A stretch of DNA of 64,000 bases. Source: Amycolatopsis taiwanensis DSM 45107. Lineage in GTDB: Bacteria; Actinomycetota; Actinomycetes; Mycobacteriales; Pseudonocardiaceae. The stretch covers positions 91,073 to 155,072 of the forward strand of contig NZ_KI912600.1 in assembly GCF_000519205.1 (NCBI RefSeq). The letters run 5' to 3'. A program made the translations under genes and the position numbers. Positions 24,406 through 32,844 of this stretch are shown piece by piece (within the stretch, counting starts at the first letter, position 1; the number at the start of each line of letters is the position of its first letter). Below the pieces are notes generated by a model that saw only the letters and a program-made list of their open reading frames with translations, searched no databases and was not told where the DNA came from.

Positions 24406-25169
24406 GTGTGGGACGCGGCCCATGTGCGTGCTCGGCTCTCTGCGATGGCCGTTGCTGAGCCGGGCGTGCGATGTTCGGTGCTGGTCGGCACCGTTACCGG
24501 CTGGGCGCTCGGTTGGACGAGTCCGAGGTGACTGGGTTCGAGCGGCGTTACGGGATCACGTTGCCGGCGTCGTATCGAGCGGTTGTCACGGAGGTCGGGG
24601 CGGTGACTGGTACCTGGTGTGGCTGGACGAAGAACGACAGGCGTTCCACGCGTAGGCACCTGGACAAGGCGGGTTTCATTCCGATCGACCTCGATGTCCT
24701 GACCGTTGAGCAACAGGGTAAAGTCAGAGAATATTCGCACAGTTTGCGGCACAAATGTTTATTCTGGAGTGACGTGTCCTGGATTTTTGTTCTTCACACT
24801 GGGCGTGCTGATGAACGCGAGCATGTGGTTTTCTGGGATTCCGGCCCGGTTCGCTGGGTGGTCGAGCAGGTCGGGGTCACTGTTACGGACGAGTATCTCA
24901 AAGCGGGGATCCGCAGGCACCAAGAAAGCGGCGAGCGCATGTTCGCCGTGAGTGACTTCCCTGAACCTCAGATCGAGCAGGCGGTTGCCGTCATCCTTGG
25001 GCCGTTGCTGTCGGCTGCGCGTCGGGAGTGGCCGCCCGACAATGATCCCTACGGCATGACGAGCGCGATCGAGGAACTTGTCGACTTGACCCGCGAGTGG
25101 CTCGCTGGAGTCAACGCGCAGCGCCGCGCGGAGGGGCGGCCCGAGTTCCATCCGTCCCTCGATCGTTAG
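24406..25169 (+). pseudogene. SMI1/KNR4 (SUKH) family protein with N-terminal frameshift
   Basis: GTG at 24406 after AAGGAG starts VWDAAHVRARLSAMAVAEPG, the usual N-terminus of actinobacterial SUKH proteins, but the frame closes within 45 codons. The body continues in another frame from about 24471: FGAGRHRYRLGARLDESEVT, GFERRYGITLPASYRAVVTE, then FWSDVSWIFVLHTGR and a helical C-terminus. Restoring one base between CGA and TGTTC near 24470 would join both parts in the expected order. SUKH proteins are commonly immunity or partner proteins of toxin systems. Either a real one-base deletion or a sequencing error; the internal ATG 24471 has no ribosome site. Confidence 0.6.
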
Positions 25170-25241
25170 GCCACGTCGCCCGGTTGCAGACCGCCACATT
25201 GCGACTGGCCGTACTCGGGAATCCGTGTTGGCCACCGACGC

Positions 25242-25628
25242 TCATGAGCATTCCGGCACGAAATAGGTTGGGTAAAGCATGGCATCGATCACAGTTACGT
25301 AACCCCAGGTTGCCACGGCGGCCAGTGCCACGGCGGCGACGAACCAGAGCCACATCTTCCGGCCGCGCCGCCACACTCCCATCGCGACGAGCCCCACGAC
25401 GGCGAAGCTTGCGGGCAGCAGCACGAACTTCAGGCCACCTAGGCCGGTGGTCACGAAGAACGGATCGCCGATGACGCCGCCGTTGTCGATCTGGCATCGC
25501 CAGAGCCCGTATGGCGCCCGATACGCAACCGAATCCGCGAAACGTAGCCAAGGCAGCCACAAGACGCACGCCACTACCACGGCGACCACGATGCCGGCGC
25601 CTGCACGTAAATCGGTCCTTGCCGCCAA
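25242..25628 (-). CDS. Hypothetical three-span membrane protein
   Basis: TTG at 25628 lies just after GGAGGAGG and gives 128 aa. Helices: GAGIVVAVVVACVLWLPWL, FVLLPASFAVVGLVAMGVW and MWLWFVAAVALAAVATWGYV. Between helices 1 and 2 is an extracytoplasmic loop with APYGLWRCQIDNGGVIGDP. One cysteine there and one at the C-terminus (PECS) could form a disulfide. Not recognised; neighbours are small orphan genes. Confidence 0.65.
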   Translation of the reverse strand: MAARTDLRAGAGIVVAVVVACVLWLPWLRFADSVAYRAPYGLWRCQIDNGGVIGDPFFVTTGLGGLKFVLLPASFAVVGLVAMGVWRRGRKMWLWFVAAVALAAVATWGYVTVIDAMLYPTYFVPECS

Positions 25629-25735
25629 CTCGGTCCTCCTCCATTCGTTACTCGAAGGACCCGCGAGTGACGCGACAGTTGTGCCGTCGACATCCCGCTG
25701 AGCCCGCCGGTGTCGTCACAGGAGCACGGATTGCC

Positions 25736-25960
25736 GTGGGAGAGAATTGCTGGGTGACCGACGAGGAAGGCTGCTTCGTGATTGCCCCGCCCGGCTCGAC
25801 CCAGCGCTGGGTTGTCCATCAACCCGTGGACTTCTACGGCGATGGATACATCCACAACATGTTCGTCGAGGTCAGTGATGACGGGATAGGCCAAGAGTTC
25901 GGCGTCGGCGAACAACTACGCCAACTCGCAGCCGCTGCTGACCACTTCCTACGCCCGTAG
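25736..25960 (+). CDS. Hypothetical short protein
   Basis: GTG at 25736, 12 nt after GGAG, gives 74 aa: VGENCWVTDEEGCFVIAPPG, then WVVHQPVDFYGDGYIHNMFV and a helical end LRQLAAAADHFLRP. Acidic and tryptophan-rich, with the composition of small immunity-type proteins. The open frame goes further upstream but has no protein-like composition there. Could also be the remaining end of a larger gene. Confidence 0.45.
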   Translation: MGENCWVTDEEGCFVIAPPGSTQRWVVHQPVDFYGDGYIHNMFVEVSDDGIGQEFGVGEQLRQLAAAADHFLRP

Positions 25961-26054
25961 CCTCGAGGTTCTGAACGACCCAACGCCGATGGTGATCTCA
26001 CCCTCAAATTCATACGTTCGCTGGCCCCATAATCCGCATTTTCTGGAGTGAGCC

Positions 26055-26363
26055 ATGAAGATCAAAGTCAGGAACCGTCTGCTCATGACCAAAGGTGTGA
26101 TCGCCGCGCGCCGAGAGGCCGGCCAAGCGGATCACTACTCCTGGGTGTGGGTTCTCCCATTGAGGTCCGGCGAGTTCAGGGTGGCGGCCATCGAAGTACC
26201 TAAGGATCTCATTGACAATGATGAGTGCTTTTTCGAAGACGATATGACCAGGCCGTACGTCAAGATTGTGGACAGCGTCGATGACGTGGACCATGCGGTT
26301 CGGGAGGCTGGCGTGGATCCGGAAACACTGGATGCGCCCTGGTATAGCGACTTTCCACTTTAA
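26055..26363 (+). CDS. Hypothetical protein, acidic C-terminus
   Basis: 102 aa from ATG 26055. The first 35 residues are basic (MKIKVRNRLLMTKGVIAARR); the rest has WVWVLPLRSGEFRVAAIEVP, ECFFEDDMTRPYVKIVDSVD and ends APWYSDFPL. Base composition is less GC-rich than in flanking catabolic genes. No domain recognised. Together with the SUKH remnant and the 25736 gene it forms a run of small, probably soluble orphan proteins. Confidence 0.65.
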   Translation: MKIKVRNRLLMTKGVIAARREAGQADHYSWVWVLPLRSGEFRVAAIEVPKDLIDNDECFFEDDMTRPYVKIVDSVDDVDHAVREAGVDPETLDAPWYSDFPL

Positions 26364-26401
26364 CCGCGTGGTGTTCGACCAGGCGACTGGATCACGAGAC
26401 G

Positions 26402-28561
26402 CTAGACGGTCGCCAACTCCTTCTCCGCCGGTCGCTTGGTGACCTTCTCTCCCTCAACGTCCACATTGGGCAGTACGCGGTCGAGCCACCTCGGCAGCCA
26501 CCACGCCTTCGCGCCGAGCAGCGACATCACCGCGGGCACGATCGTCATCCGCACCACGAAGGCGTCCACCGCGACCCCGAACGCGAGCGCGAAACCGATC
26601 GACTGGATCAGCGTCGTGTCCGAGAGCACGAACCCGGCGAACACGCTGATCATGATCAGCGCGGCCGCGACCACGACCCGCGAACCGTGCCGGAAGCCGG
26701 TGACCATCGCCTGTTGCGCCTGGGCGCCATGCACGTGTTCTTCGCGCATCCGCGTCACCAGGAACACCTGGTAGTCCATGGCGAGCCCGAACAGCACGCC
26801 GATCAGCAGGATCGGCAGCATGCTCATGATCGGCGCGGTCGACTTGACGCCCAGCAGGTCGTTCAGCCAGCCCCATTGGAAGACCGCGACGACGGCGCCG
26901 AAGGTCGCGATGACCGAGCCGAGGAATCCGAGCGTCGCCTTCAACGGCACGATCAGCGAACGGAACACGAGCATCAGCAACAGGAACGCGAGCCCGACGA
27001 TGAATACGAGGTAGGGCACCATCGCGTCGGCGAGTTTTTCGGAGATGTCGATCTGCAAGGCGGTCTGGCCCGTGACGGCGAGCTGGGTTCCGCCCGCGTG
27101 CGCCCGGATGTCCCCGACGAGTTTCTCGGTCTGCTCACTGCTCGGGCCGCTTTTCGGGATCACCGTGAACATCGCGGTGTCGCCCTGCGCGTTGAACTGC
27201 GGCGGGGTTACCGCGGCGACGTCGGTCAGCCGCGAGATCCGGTTGTTGGCCGCGGTGGTGCTCTCGGGGGTCGCGTCGGAGATCACCACGATCAGCGGCC
27301 CGTTCACGCCGGGGCCGAGGCCTTCTGTGACGATGTCGTACGCCTTGCGCTGGGTGGAGTCGGGCGCGGCGGTCGCGTCGTTCGGCAGGCCGAGTTGCAT
27401 GCTCAGCGCGGGAATCGCGACGATCAGTAGCCCGGCGACCCCCGCGAGTACCACCGGAATCCGGTGCCGCGCGACGAACCGGGCCCAGCGCTCGCCGTTC
27501 GTGGTCTTCGCCTGCTTCTTCGCGTGTTTGCCAAGGACCTTCGGACCGGCGAAGCCGAGGACCGCGGGCAGGAGGGTGAGTGCGATCAGCACGGCGACGG
27601 CGACGGTCGCCGCGGCGGCGATGCCCATCTGCCCGAGGAACGGAATGCCCACGACGGTGAGTCCGACGAGCGCGATGATCACGGTCAGCCCCGCGAACAC
27701 CACGGCGGAACCGGCGGTGCCGACGCTGCGTGCGGCGGCTTCTTCCGGTTCGTAACCTTCGTTCAGCTCATGGCGGTACCGCGAGACGATGAAGAGCGCG
27801 TAGTCGATCCCGACGGCGAGACCGAGCATCAGCGCGAGGATCGGGGTGTTCGAGTTCAGCTCGATGAACCTGGAGACGGTCATGATGCCGGCCATCCCGA
27901 CACCGACACCGATCAACGCGGTCAGCAGCGGCAGGCCCGCAGCGATGAGCGAACCGAAGGTCACGGTCAGCACGATCGCCGCGATGATGACGCCGATCCC
28001 TTCGGTACCACCGACTTCCGGCATGCCCTGGATCGCGTCGCCGCCGACCTCGACGGTCAGCCCGGCGTGGCGGGCGGTCACGGCGGGCGCGGTGAGGCCC
28101 GCACGATCGGCCTCGGTCAGTTCGGCGGCCTGGACCGCGTAGCTGACCTGCGCGAGCGCGACCCGGCCGTCGGGGGAGACGGTCCCGGTCTGGAACGGGT
28201 CGGTGACCATCCGCACCTTGGGTGCGGTCTCGAGTGTGTTCACGAGCCGCTCGAGGTTGGCCTTGTTGGCGGGATCGGTGAGCTTCTGCCCGGCCGGCGC
28301 CTCAATGGCGACGCGGGCTGTCGCACCGCCGACGGATGCCTGTGGGAAGCGTTCCTTGAGATGGTCGATCGCTTGCTGCGATTCGGTGCCGGGGATCGTC
28401 ACGTCGTTCGTCATCCGCCCGGAAAGGATCACGGCGCCCAACCCGAGCACGATCAGGACGGCGGCCCAGACGGCAGTGACAAGCCGGCGACTGCGGAACG
28501 AAAAACGGGCAAGTCGGTATAGCAGGGCGGCCACGAGCGCAACTCCAATGCCGTCGTCCAT
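26402..28561 (-). CDS. MMPL family transporter
   Basis: 719 aa in the RND/MMPL layout: helix 1 (VTAVWAAVLIVLGLGAVILS), a periplasmic domain to about residue 170, helices 2-6 with GLAVGIDYALFIVSRYRHEL carrying the proton-relay aspartate, helix 7 (IPVVLAGVAGLLIVAIPALS), a second periplasmic domain, and helices 8-12 with GLAMDYQVFLVTRMREEHVH. Mycobacterial homologues export lipids or siderophores; other members export antibiotics. The divergent TetR and operators 24 bp upstream point to substrate-induced efflux. Confidence 0.92.
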   Translation of the reverse strand: MDDGIGVALVAALLYRLARFSFRSRRLVTAVWAAVLIVLGLGAVILSGRMTNDVTIPGTESQQAIDHLKERFPQASVGGATARVAIEAPAGQKLTDPANKANLERLVNTLETAPKVRMVTDPFQTGTVSPDGRVALAQVSYAVQAAELTEADRAGLTAPAVTARHAGLTVEVGGDAIQGMPEVGGTEGIGVIIAAIVLTVTFGSLIAAGLPLLTALIGVGVGMAGIMTVSRFIELNSNTPILALMLGLAVGIDYALFIVSRYRHELNEGYEPEEAAARSVGTAGSAVVFAGLTVIIALVGLTVVGIPFLGQMGIAAAATVAVAVLIALTLLPAVLGFAGPKVLGKHAKKQAKTTNGERWARFVARHRIPVVLAGVAGLLIVAIPALSMQLGLPNDATAAPDSTQRKAYDIVTEGLGPGVNGPLIVVISDATPESTTAANNRISRLTDVAAVTPPQFNAQGDTAMFTVIPKSGPSSEQTEKLVGDIRAHAGGTQLAVTGQTALQIDISEKLADAMVPYLVFIVGLAFLLLMLVFRSLIVPLKATLGFLGSVIATFGAVVAVFQWGWLNDLLGVKSTAPIMSMLPILLIGVLFGLAMDYQVFLVTRMREEHVHGAQAQQAMVTGFRHGSRVVVAAALIMISVFAGFVLSDTTLIQSIGFALAFGVAVDAFVVRMTIVPAVMSLLGAKAWWLPRWLDRVLPNVDVEGEKVTKRPAEKELATV

Positions 28562-28584
28562 CGTGCGGTCGAGTGATTTCGACG

Positions 28585-28647
28585 CTAGCCGATCGGCAAG
28601 TAGAGGTACAAGCCGATCGGCTAGCGTGTGACTTGCCGCACGGCTAG
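28585..28647. promoter_or_regulatory. Triple TetR operator between MMPL and TetR genes
   Basis: CTAGCCGATCGGCAAGT (28585-28601), CAAGCCGATCGGCTAG (28609-28624) and ACTTGCCGCACGGCTAG (28631-28647) are copies of one site in alternating orientation. The 13-bp arms CTAGCCGATCGGC and GCCGATCGGCTAG are an exact inverted repeat. Confidence 0.7.
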
Positions 28648-28715
28648 TATTCTGGCTTGATTTGTGGCGTGTGGGACGCGACGCGTACTCTCTGCATGTT
28701 CACTGGGAGGGTGCT

Positions 28716-29303
28716 ATGGCAGCCGATTCCGCGGCCGTGTCCGCGAGCGGCCAGGAGGATACGCGGACACGTCTGCTCACGACCGCGCTACGGCTGTTCA
28801 CCGAGCATGGCGTGGAGGGCACCTCGCTGCAGATGATCGCCGACGCGCTGGGCGTCACGAAGGCGGCGGTCTACTACCACTTCAAGACGAAGGACGAGAT
28901 TACCGGCGCCGTCGCCGAGCCTGGGTTGCGTGAGCTCGATTCGCTGGTGGAGGACGCTTCGCGCCTCCGCGGCCGCAACGCGCGGGTCGACCATCTGCTG
29001 AGGGGGTTCGTGGACATCGTCGTGCGCCACCGAACCTTGATGGCGCTGTTCAGTCGTGACCCGGGGGTCACGCGCGCGCTGACGACTTCGTGGACGACCC
29101 GGGGGAGCTTCAGCGGGACAATGCTGGAGATCCTCGCCGGCCCCGAGGGCGAAATGAACCAGGCGATCGCCGCGCACGCCGCCATTGCCGGCATCGCTAT
29201 GACCGGCGGAGCGCGGCAGTTCGCCGATCTTGACGACGAGACCCTCCGCGCGCATCTGCTCGATGTAGGCCGCCGTCTGCTGGGCCGCCCTCGTCGGCGT
29301 TGA
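28716..29303 (+). CDS. TetR family transcriptional regulator
   Basis: ATG at 28716 follows GGGAGG and gives 195 aa; the upstream ATG at 28662 lacks a ribosome site. The HTH is LFTEHGVEGTSLQMIADALG with VTKAAVYYHFKTKDEITGAV. The C-terminal domain is short and helical (LLRGFVDIVVRHRTLMALFS). Divergent from the MMPL exporter and separated from it by three related operators, it is the probable repressor of the pump. Confidence 0.88.
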   Translation: MAADSAAVSASGQEDTRTRLLTTALRLFTEHGVEGTSLQMIADALGVTKAAVYYHFKTKDEITGAVAEPGLRELDSLVEDASRLRGRNARVDHLLRGFVDIVVRHRTLMALFSRDPGVTRALTTSWTTRGSFSGTMLEILAGPEGEMNQAIAAHAAIAGIAMTGGARQFADLDDETLRAHLLDVGRRLLGRPRRR

Positions 29304-29661
29304 GTTCGACTGGCTCGGCCGCGGAACACTCACGAGGATTGACCGGTTTCATCCGGTCCTCGCCATCAGTGTGGGATGCGAGGCCGCCGATGGCCGCTGT
29401 CTTGGTGTTCGACGCCGGCGGCCGGTCCCGTGGTCGAGAATGTTGTCCTTTGTGGATTCGCCGAGATTCGGTAAGCCGCGGGATCGTCGTTGCCGAGCAA
29501 CAACTCCGAAGGCCTGCCCGCAGCGTCGGTTGCAAACCCCGCATCACCTGATTACAGCCCGCGTGCGAATGCGGTGCTTGCGGTGGGTGCAGGCTCGCCA
29601 GCCGGCCGTACCAGCCACCTGAACTCGTGCCTCGGGGCCGATAACGACTTCCGCAACCGCC
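29304..29661. other. Intergenic stretch, nothing identified
   Basis: Between the TetR stop and the dasA-type promoter no protein-like frame or structured RNA was recognised on either strand. A dasR gene, often next to dasA, is not present here. Confidence 0.5.
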
Positions 29662-29708
29662 TTGACAGAACCAGTCGACCGGGCCACGCTCAATTGGTCT
29701 ACACCAAT
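29662..29708 (+). promoter_or_regulatory. Promoter with DasR-type operator (dre)
   Basis: TTGACA at 29662-29667 is a good -35 box. ATTGGTCTACACCAAT (29693-29708) matches the GntR-family DasR element, whose core is TGGTCTAGACCA. The site lies where +1 would be and 43 bp before the substrate-binding protein gene, so repression of the sugar importer until amino-sugar phosphates accumulate is expected from DasR biology. Confidence 0.7.
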
Positions 29709-29751
29709 CGTCTCCCCGGCCGGACGACCGGGCGTTGAAGGGACGGCACGA

Positions 29752-31029
29752 GTGAAACCCTGGCTCAAACTGGCGGCAGGAGCCGCCGCACTGGCTCTTG
29801 CGGCCGGAGGCTGCGCCGGTTCCGGTGGGTCCGGCGCCACCGGTGCGCCGAACGACACGCTGACGGTCTGGCTGATGTCCGGGTCGGCGCCGACCACGCT
29901 GACCGACGAGCTCAACAAGGAATTCGAGACCTCGCACCCCGGGGTCACGGTGAAGTACGAGGTCCAGCAGTGGGACGGCATCCAGCAGAAGCTGACCACC
30001 GCGCTCGCCAGCGAGCAGCCGCCCGACGTGATCGAGATCGGCAACACACAGACCCCCTTCTTCGCTTCGCAGGGGGTCTTGGCCGACCTGTCGGGGTCCG
30101 TCAACGACTTCAACGGCTCGCAATGGCTCGCCGGTCTCAAGCCCTCGGGTGAGTACGGCGGGAAGACCTACGGCATCCCGTTCTACGCGGCCAACCGTGA
30201 GGTCATCTATCGCAAGGACATGTTCGAGCAGGCCGGCATCACCGCACCGCCGACCTCGACCGCCCAGTGGCTGGACGCGATCGCCAAGCTGCGGGCGAAG
30301 TTCGGCAGCGACCCCGACTTCCAGGCGCTGTATCTGCCCGGGCAGGACTGGTACGCGTTGTTGTCGTTCATCTGGGACAACGGCGGCGACATCGCCCAGC
30401 CCTCGGGCACATCCTTCAAGGCGACGCTGGACAGCGCCGGCTCGAAGGCCGGGCTGGAGTTCTACAAGCAGCTCGTGGACGCATCCGCGACGAAGGCACC
30501 GAAGGACACCGACGAGGCTAATCCGCAGCAGGCGACCATTTACGGTGCCGGCAAGGTCGCGATGTTCATCGGTCTGCCGTGGGAGGTCGCCACGGCGGCC
30601 AAGACCGATCCCAGCCTGACCGACAAGTCGGGTGCCTTCCCCATTCCGAGCAAGACCGCCGGGCAGACCGCACCGGTGTTCCTCGGCGGTTCGAACCTGG
30701 GCATCCCGGCCAACAGCAAGAACCTGAACGCGGCCAAGGATTATCTCAAGCTGCTGTCGAGCGCGAAGTACCAGACCGACCTCGCCGCCGCCGGTGATGT
30801 GCCCGGGACTTCCAGCGATGTCAACGCGCTGACCAAGGACCCGCTGGGCAGCGTCATGGCCGAGGCCTCGAAGAACGGCCGTGCGGTCCCGGCCAGCCCC
30901 AAGTGGGGTGACGTCGAGTCCGGTCAGAACCCGCTCAAGGACATGCTGACCGCGTATCTGACCGGGAAGAAGACGATCGACCAGGCGACCGCGGACGCGG
31001 ACGCCGCGCTCGACAAGCTCATCGGCTGA
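29752..31029 (+). CDS. dasA: Sugar ABC transporter substrate-binding lipoprotein, DasA-like
   Basis: GTG at 29752 after GAAGGGA gives 425 aa; residues before it in the open frame cover the operator. A lipoprotein signal KPWLKLAAGAAALALAAGGC ends at the modified cysteine. The mature part is a family 1 solute-binding protein (DTLTVWLMSGSAPTTLTDEL, QQPPD-like SEQPPDVIEIGNTQTPFF, YGIPFYAANREVIYRKDMFE). With dre box, two permeases and an N-acetylhexosaminidase it fits DasABC, which takes up chitobiose. No ATPase gene is linked; such systems use a shared MsiK ATPase. Confidence 0.82.
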   Translation: MKPWLKLAAGAAALALAAGGCAGSGGSGATGAPNDTLTVWLMSGSAPTTLTDELNKEFETSHPGVTVKYEVQQWDGIQQKLTTALASEQPPDVIEIGNTQTPFFASQGVLADLSGSVNDFNGSQWLAGLKPSGEYGGKTYGIPFYAANREVIYRKDMFEQAGITAPPTSTAQWLDAIAKLRAKFGSDPDFQALYLPGQDWYALLSFIWDNGGDIAQPSGTSFKATLDSAGSKAGLEFYKQLVDASATKAPKDTDEANPQQATIYGAGKVAMFIGLPWEVATAAKTDPSLTDKSGAFPIPSKTAGQTAPVFLGGSNLGIPANSKNLNAAKDYLKLLSSAKYQTDLAAAGDVPGTSSDVNALTKDPLGSVMAEASKNGRAVPASPKWGDVESGQNPLKDMLTAYLTGKKTIDQATADADAALDKLIG

Positions 31030-32015
31030 TGACCGCGACCCAGGACGTGTCGATGCCGGCGAGGAGCACCCCGCCGGCATCGACCCGCGTTGCCCCGCAC
31101 CGCCCCCGGCGCACCGGCCGGATGAGCGAGCGCATCGTGCCGTACCTGCTGATCCTGCCGGCGCTGGTCGCGATCCTCGTGCTGCTCGGCTGGCCGACCC
31201 TGCAACTGCTCGGAATCAGCCTGCGCAGGCTGGACCTGCGCGAGCTGGTCACCGGGCAACTGGTGTGGGTGGGCTTCGACAATTTCACCGCAACGCTGTC
31301 GGACCCCGAGTTCTGGCAGATCACCGTCCGGACCGTGGTGTTCACCGCGGCCATCGTGCTCGCCACCTTGCTGGTCTCGCTGTTCGTCGCGCTGCTGATG
31401 CGGCACCTCAACCCGGTGATCCGGGTGGTGCTGCAGGTGACGCTCGTGCTGGCCTGGGCCACCCCGGTGATCGCCACGACCACGGTCTTCCAGTGGATGT
31501 TCGATCAGCAGTACGGCATCCTCAACAAAACACTGGACCGGCTGGGTTTCCACGGTTTCATCGGCTTTTCCTGGTTTTCCAGCGGTGCGAGCACGCTCAC
31601 CGTGATCGGGTTGCTCATTCTCTGGCAGGCCGTGCCGTTCGTGGCCTTCACCCTGTACGCGGGCCTGCTCGGGGTGCCCGCCGAGCAGTTCGAGGCGGCC
31701 GCCATCGACGGCGCCGGCGCGTGGCAGTCGTTCTGGGCGGTCACCTGGCCGGCCATCCGGCCGATCGTCACCATGGTGACGTTCCTGTCCGTGCTGTGGG
31801 ACTTCAAGGTCTTCAGCCAGGTCTGGGCTATTCGCCAGGGCGGGCCGGACGGGGAGAGCACCACCCTGCCGGTCTACCTGTATCTCAAAGGTATCGCCGG
31901 CAGCCACTTCGGGGCGTCGGCGGCGATCGCCACTCTGATGCTGATCGTGCTCGCGGTGCTCACCGGCCGGTACATCCAGCTGCTGGTCCGGACGAAGGAG
32001 GGCGACATTTCGTGA
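31029..32015 (+). CDS. dasB: Sugar ABC transporter permease, DasB-like
   Basis: ATG at 31029 shares one base with the dasA stop. The 328-aa protein has six membrane helices (YLLILPALVAILVLLGWPTL first) and the EAA loop EQFEAAAIDGAGAWQSFWAV with TWPAIRPIVT, the contact for the ATPase. It is the MalF-type partner of the next gene. A long, basic and disordered N-terminus (about 35 residues) precedes helix 1. Confidence 0.86.
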   Translation: MTATQDVSMPARSTPPASTRVAPHRPRRTGRMSERIVPYLLILPALVAILVLLGWPTLQLLGISLRRLDLRELVTGQLVWVGFDNFTATLSDPEFWQITVRTVVFTAAIVLATLLVSLFVALLMRHLNPVIRVVLQVTLVLAWATPVIATTTVFQWMFDQQYGILNKTLDRLGFHGFIGFSWFSSGASTLTVIGLLILWQAVPFVAFTLYAGLLGVPAEQFEAAAIDGAGAWQSFWAVTWPAIRPIVTMVTFLSVLWDFKVFSQVWAIRQGGPDGESTTLPVYLYLKGIAGSHFGASAAIATLMLIVLAVLTGRYIQLLVRTKEGDIS

Positions 32016-32842
32016 GAAAGTCCTTGTCCCGGCGCATGATCTTGTCTGCGGTCGGCCTGCTCGTCGCGTTCTTCTTCGCCTTTCCGACGTACTGGATGAT
32101 CAGCACGTCGCTCAAGACGCCCGGTCAGGTGCTCTCTCCCCGCTACGACCTGATCCCGTTTTCGGCGACACTGGAGAACTTCCGATCGGCGCTGACGAAG
32201 CCGGGGTTCGGCATCTACCTGACCAACAGCCTGATCGTCACGCTGGGCGCGGTGCTGTGCTCACTGGTTTCGGGCGCGCTCGCGGCGGCGGCCCTGGCGC
32301 GGATGCGGTTCCGTGGCCGGAAGGGCTTCCTTTTGCTGGTGCTTGTCGCCCAGCTGGCGCCGACCGAAGCGCTGTTGATCCCGATGTATCTGCTGATGCG
32401 GGACGCGGGGCTGCTCAACAGCCTGCCGTCGCTGCTGCTGGTGTATTTCGCGACCACGCTGCCGTTCACCGTCTGGATGCTTTACGGCTTCGTCAAAGGA
32501 ATCCCGTACGAGCTGGAAGAATCCGCGATGATCGACGGCTGCAGCGCCTCGGGCGCTTTCCGCCGGGTCACGCTGCCGCTGCTCGGCCCCGGGCTGGTCA
32601 CCACCTCGGTGTTCAGCTTCATCACCGCGTGGAACGAATTCCTGTTCGCACTGGTGTTCATGCGCGATCAGTCGAAGCAGACGCTACCGGTGTGGCTTGC
32701 CTCGTTCCGGACGGCGTTCTCGGTGGACTGGGGCGGCGTCATGGCCGCGTCGGTGATCTACGCCGTCCCGGCGGTGGTGTTCTTCGTGCTGGTGCAACGC
32801 AAGCTCGTGTCCGGCGCGACCGCCGGGGCGGTAAAGGGGTAG
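32012..32842 (+). CDS. dasC: Sugar ABC transporter permease, DasC-like
   Basis: GTG at 32012 overlaps the dasB stop (GTGA). The 276-aa MalG-type permease starts RKSLSRRMILSAVGLLVAFF and has the EAA loop YELEESAMIDGCSASGAFRR followed by VTLPLLGPGL. The NEFLFALVFM motif after it is typical for carbohydrate permeases. The larger open frame starting at 31265 is a shadow of dasB. Confidence 0.86.
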   Translation: MRKSLSRRMILSAVGLLVAFFFAFPTYWMISTSLKTPGQVLSPRYDLIPFSATLENFRSALTKPGFGIYLTNSLIVTLGAVLCSLVSGALAAAALARMRFRGRKGFLLLVLVAQLAPTEALLIPMYLLMRDAGLLNSLPSLLLVYFATTLPFTVWMLYGFVKGIPYELEESAMIDGCSASGAFRRVTLPLLGPGLVTTSVFSFITAWNEFLFALVFMRDQSKQTLPVWLASFRTAFSVDWGGVMAASVIYAVPAVVFFVLVQRKLVSGATAGAVKG

Positions 32843-32844
32843 GG

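Noticed and set aside
29197-31080. 627-aa open frame on the minus strand
   Set aside because: It is antisense to the dasA-type gene and has biased Arg/Gly composition without any domain; typical shadow frame of high-GC DNA.
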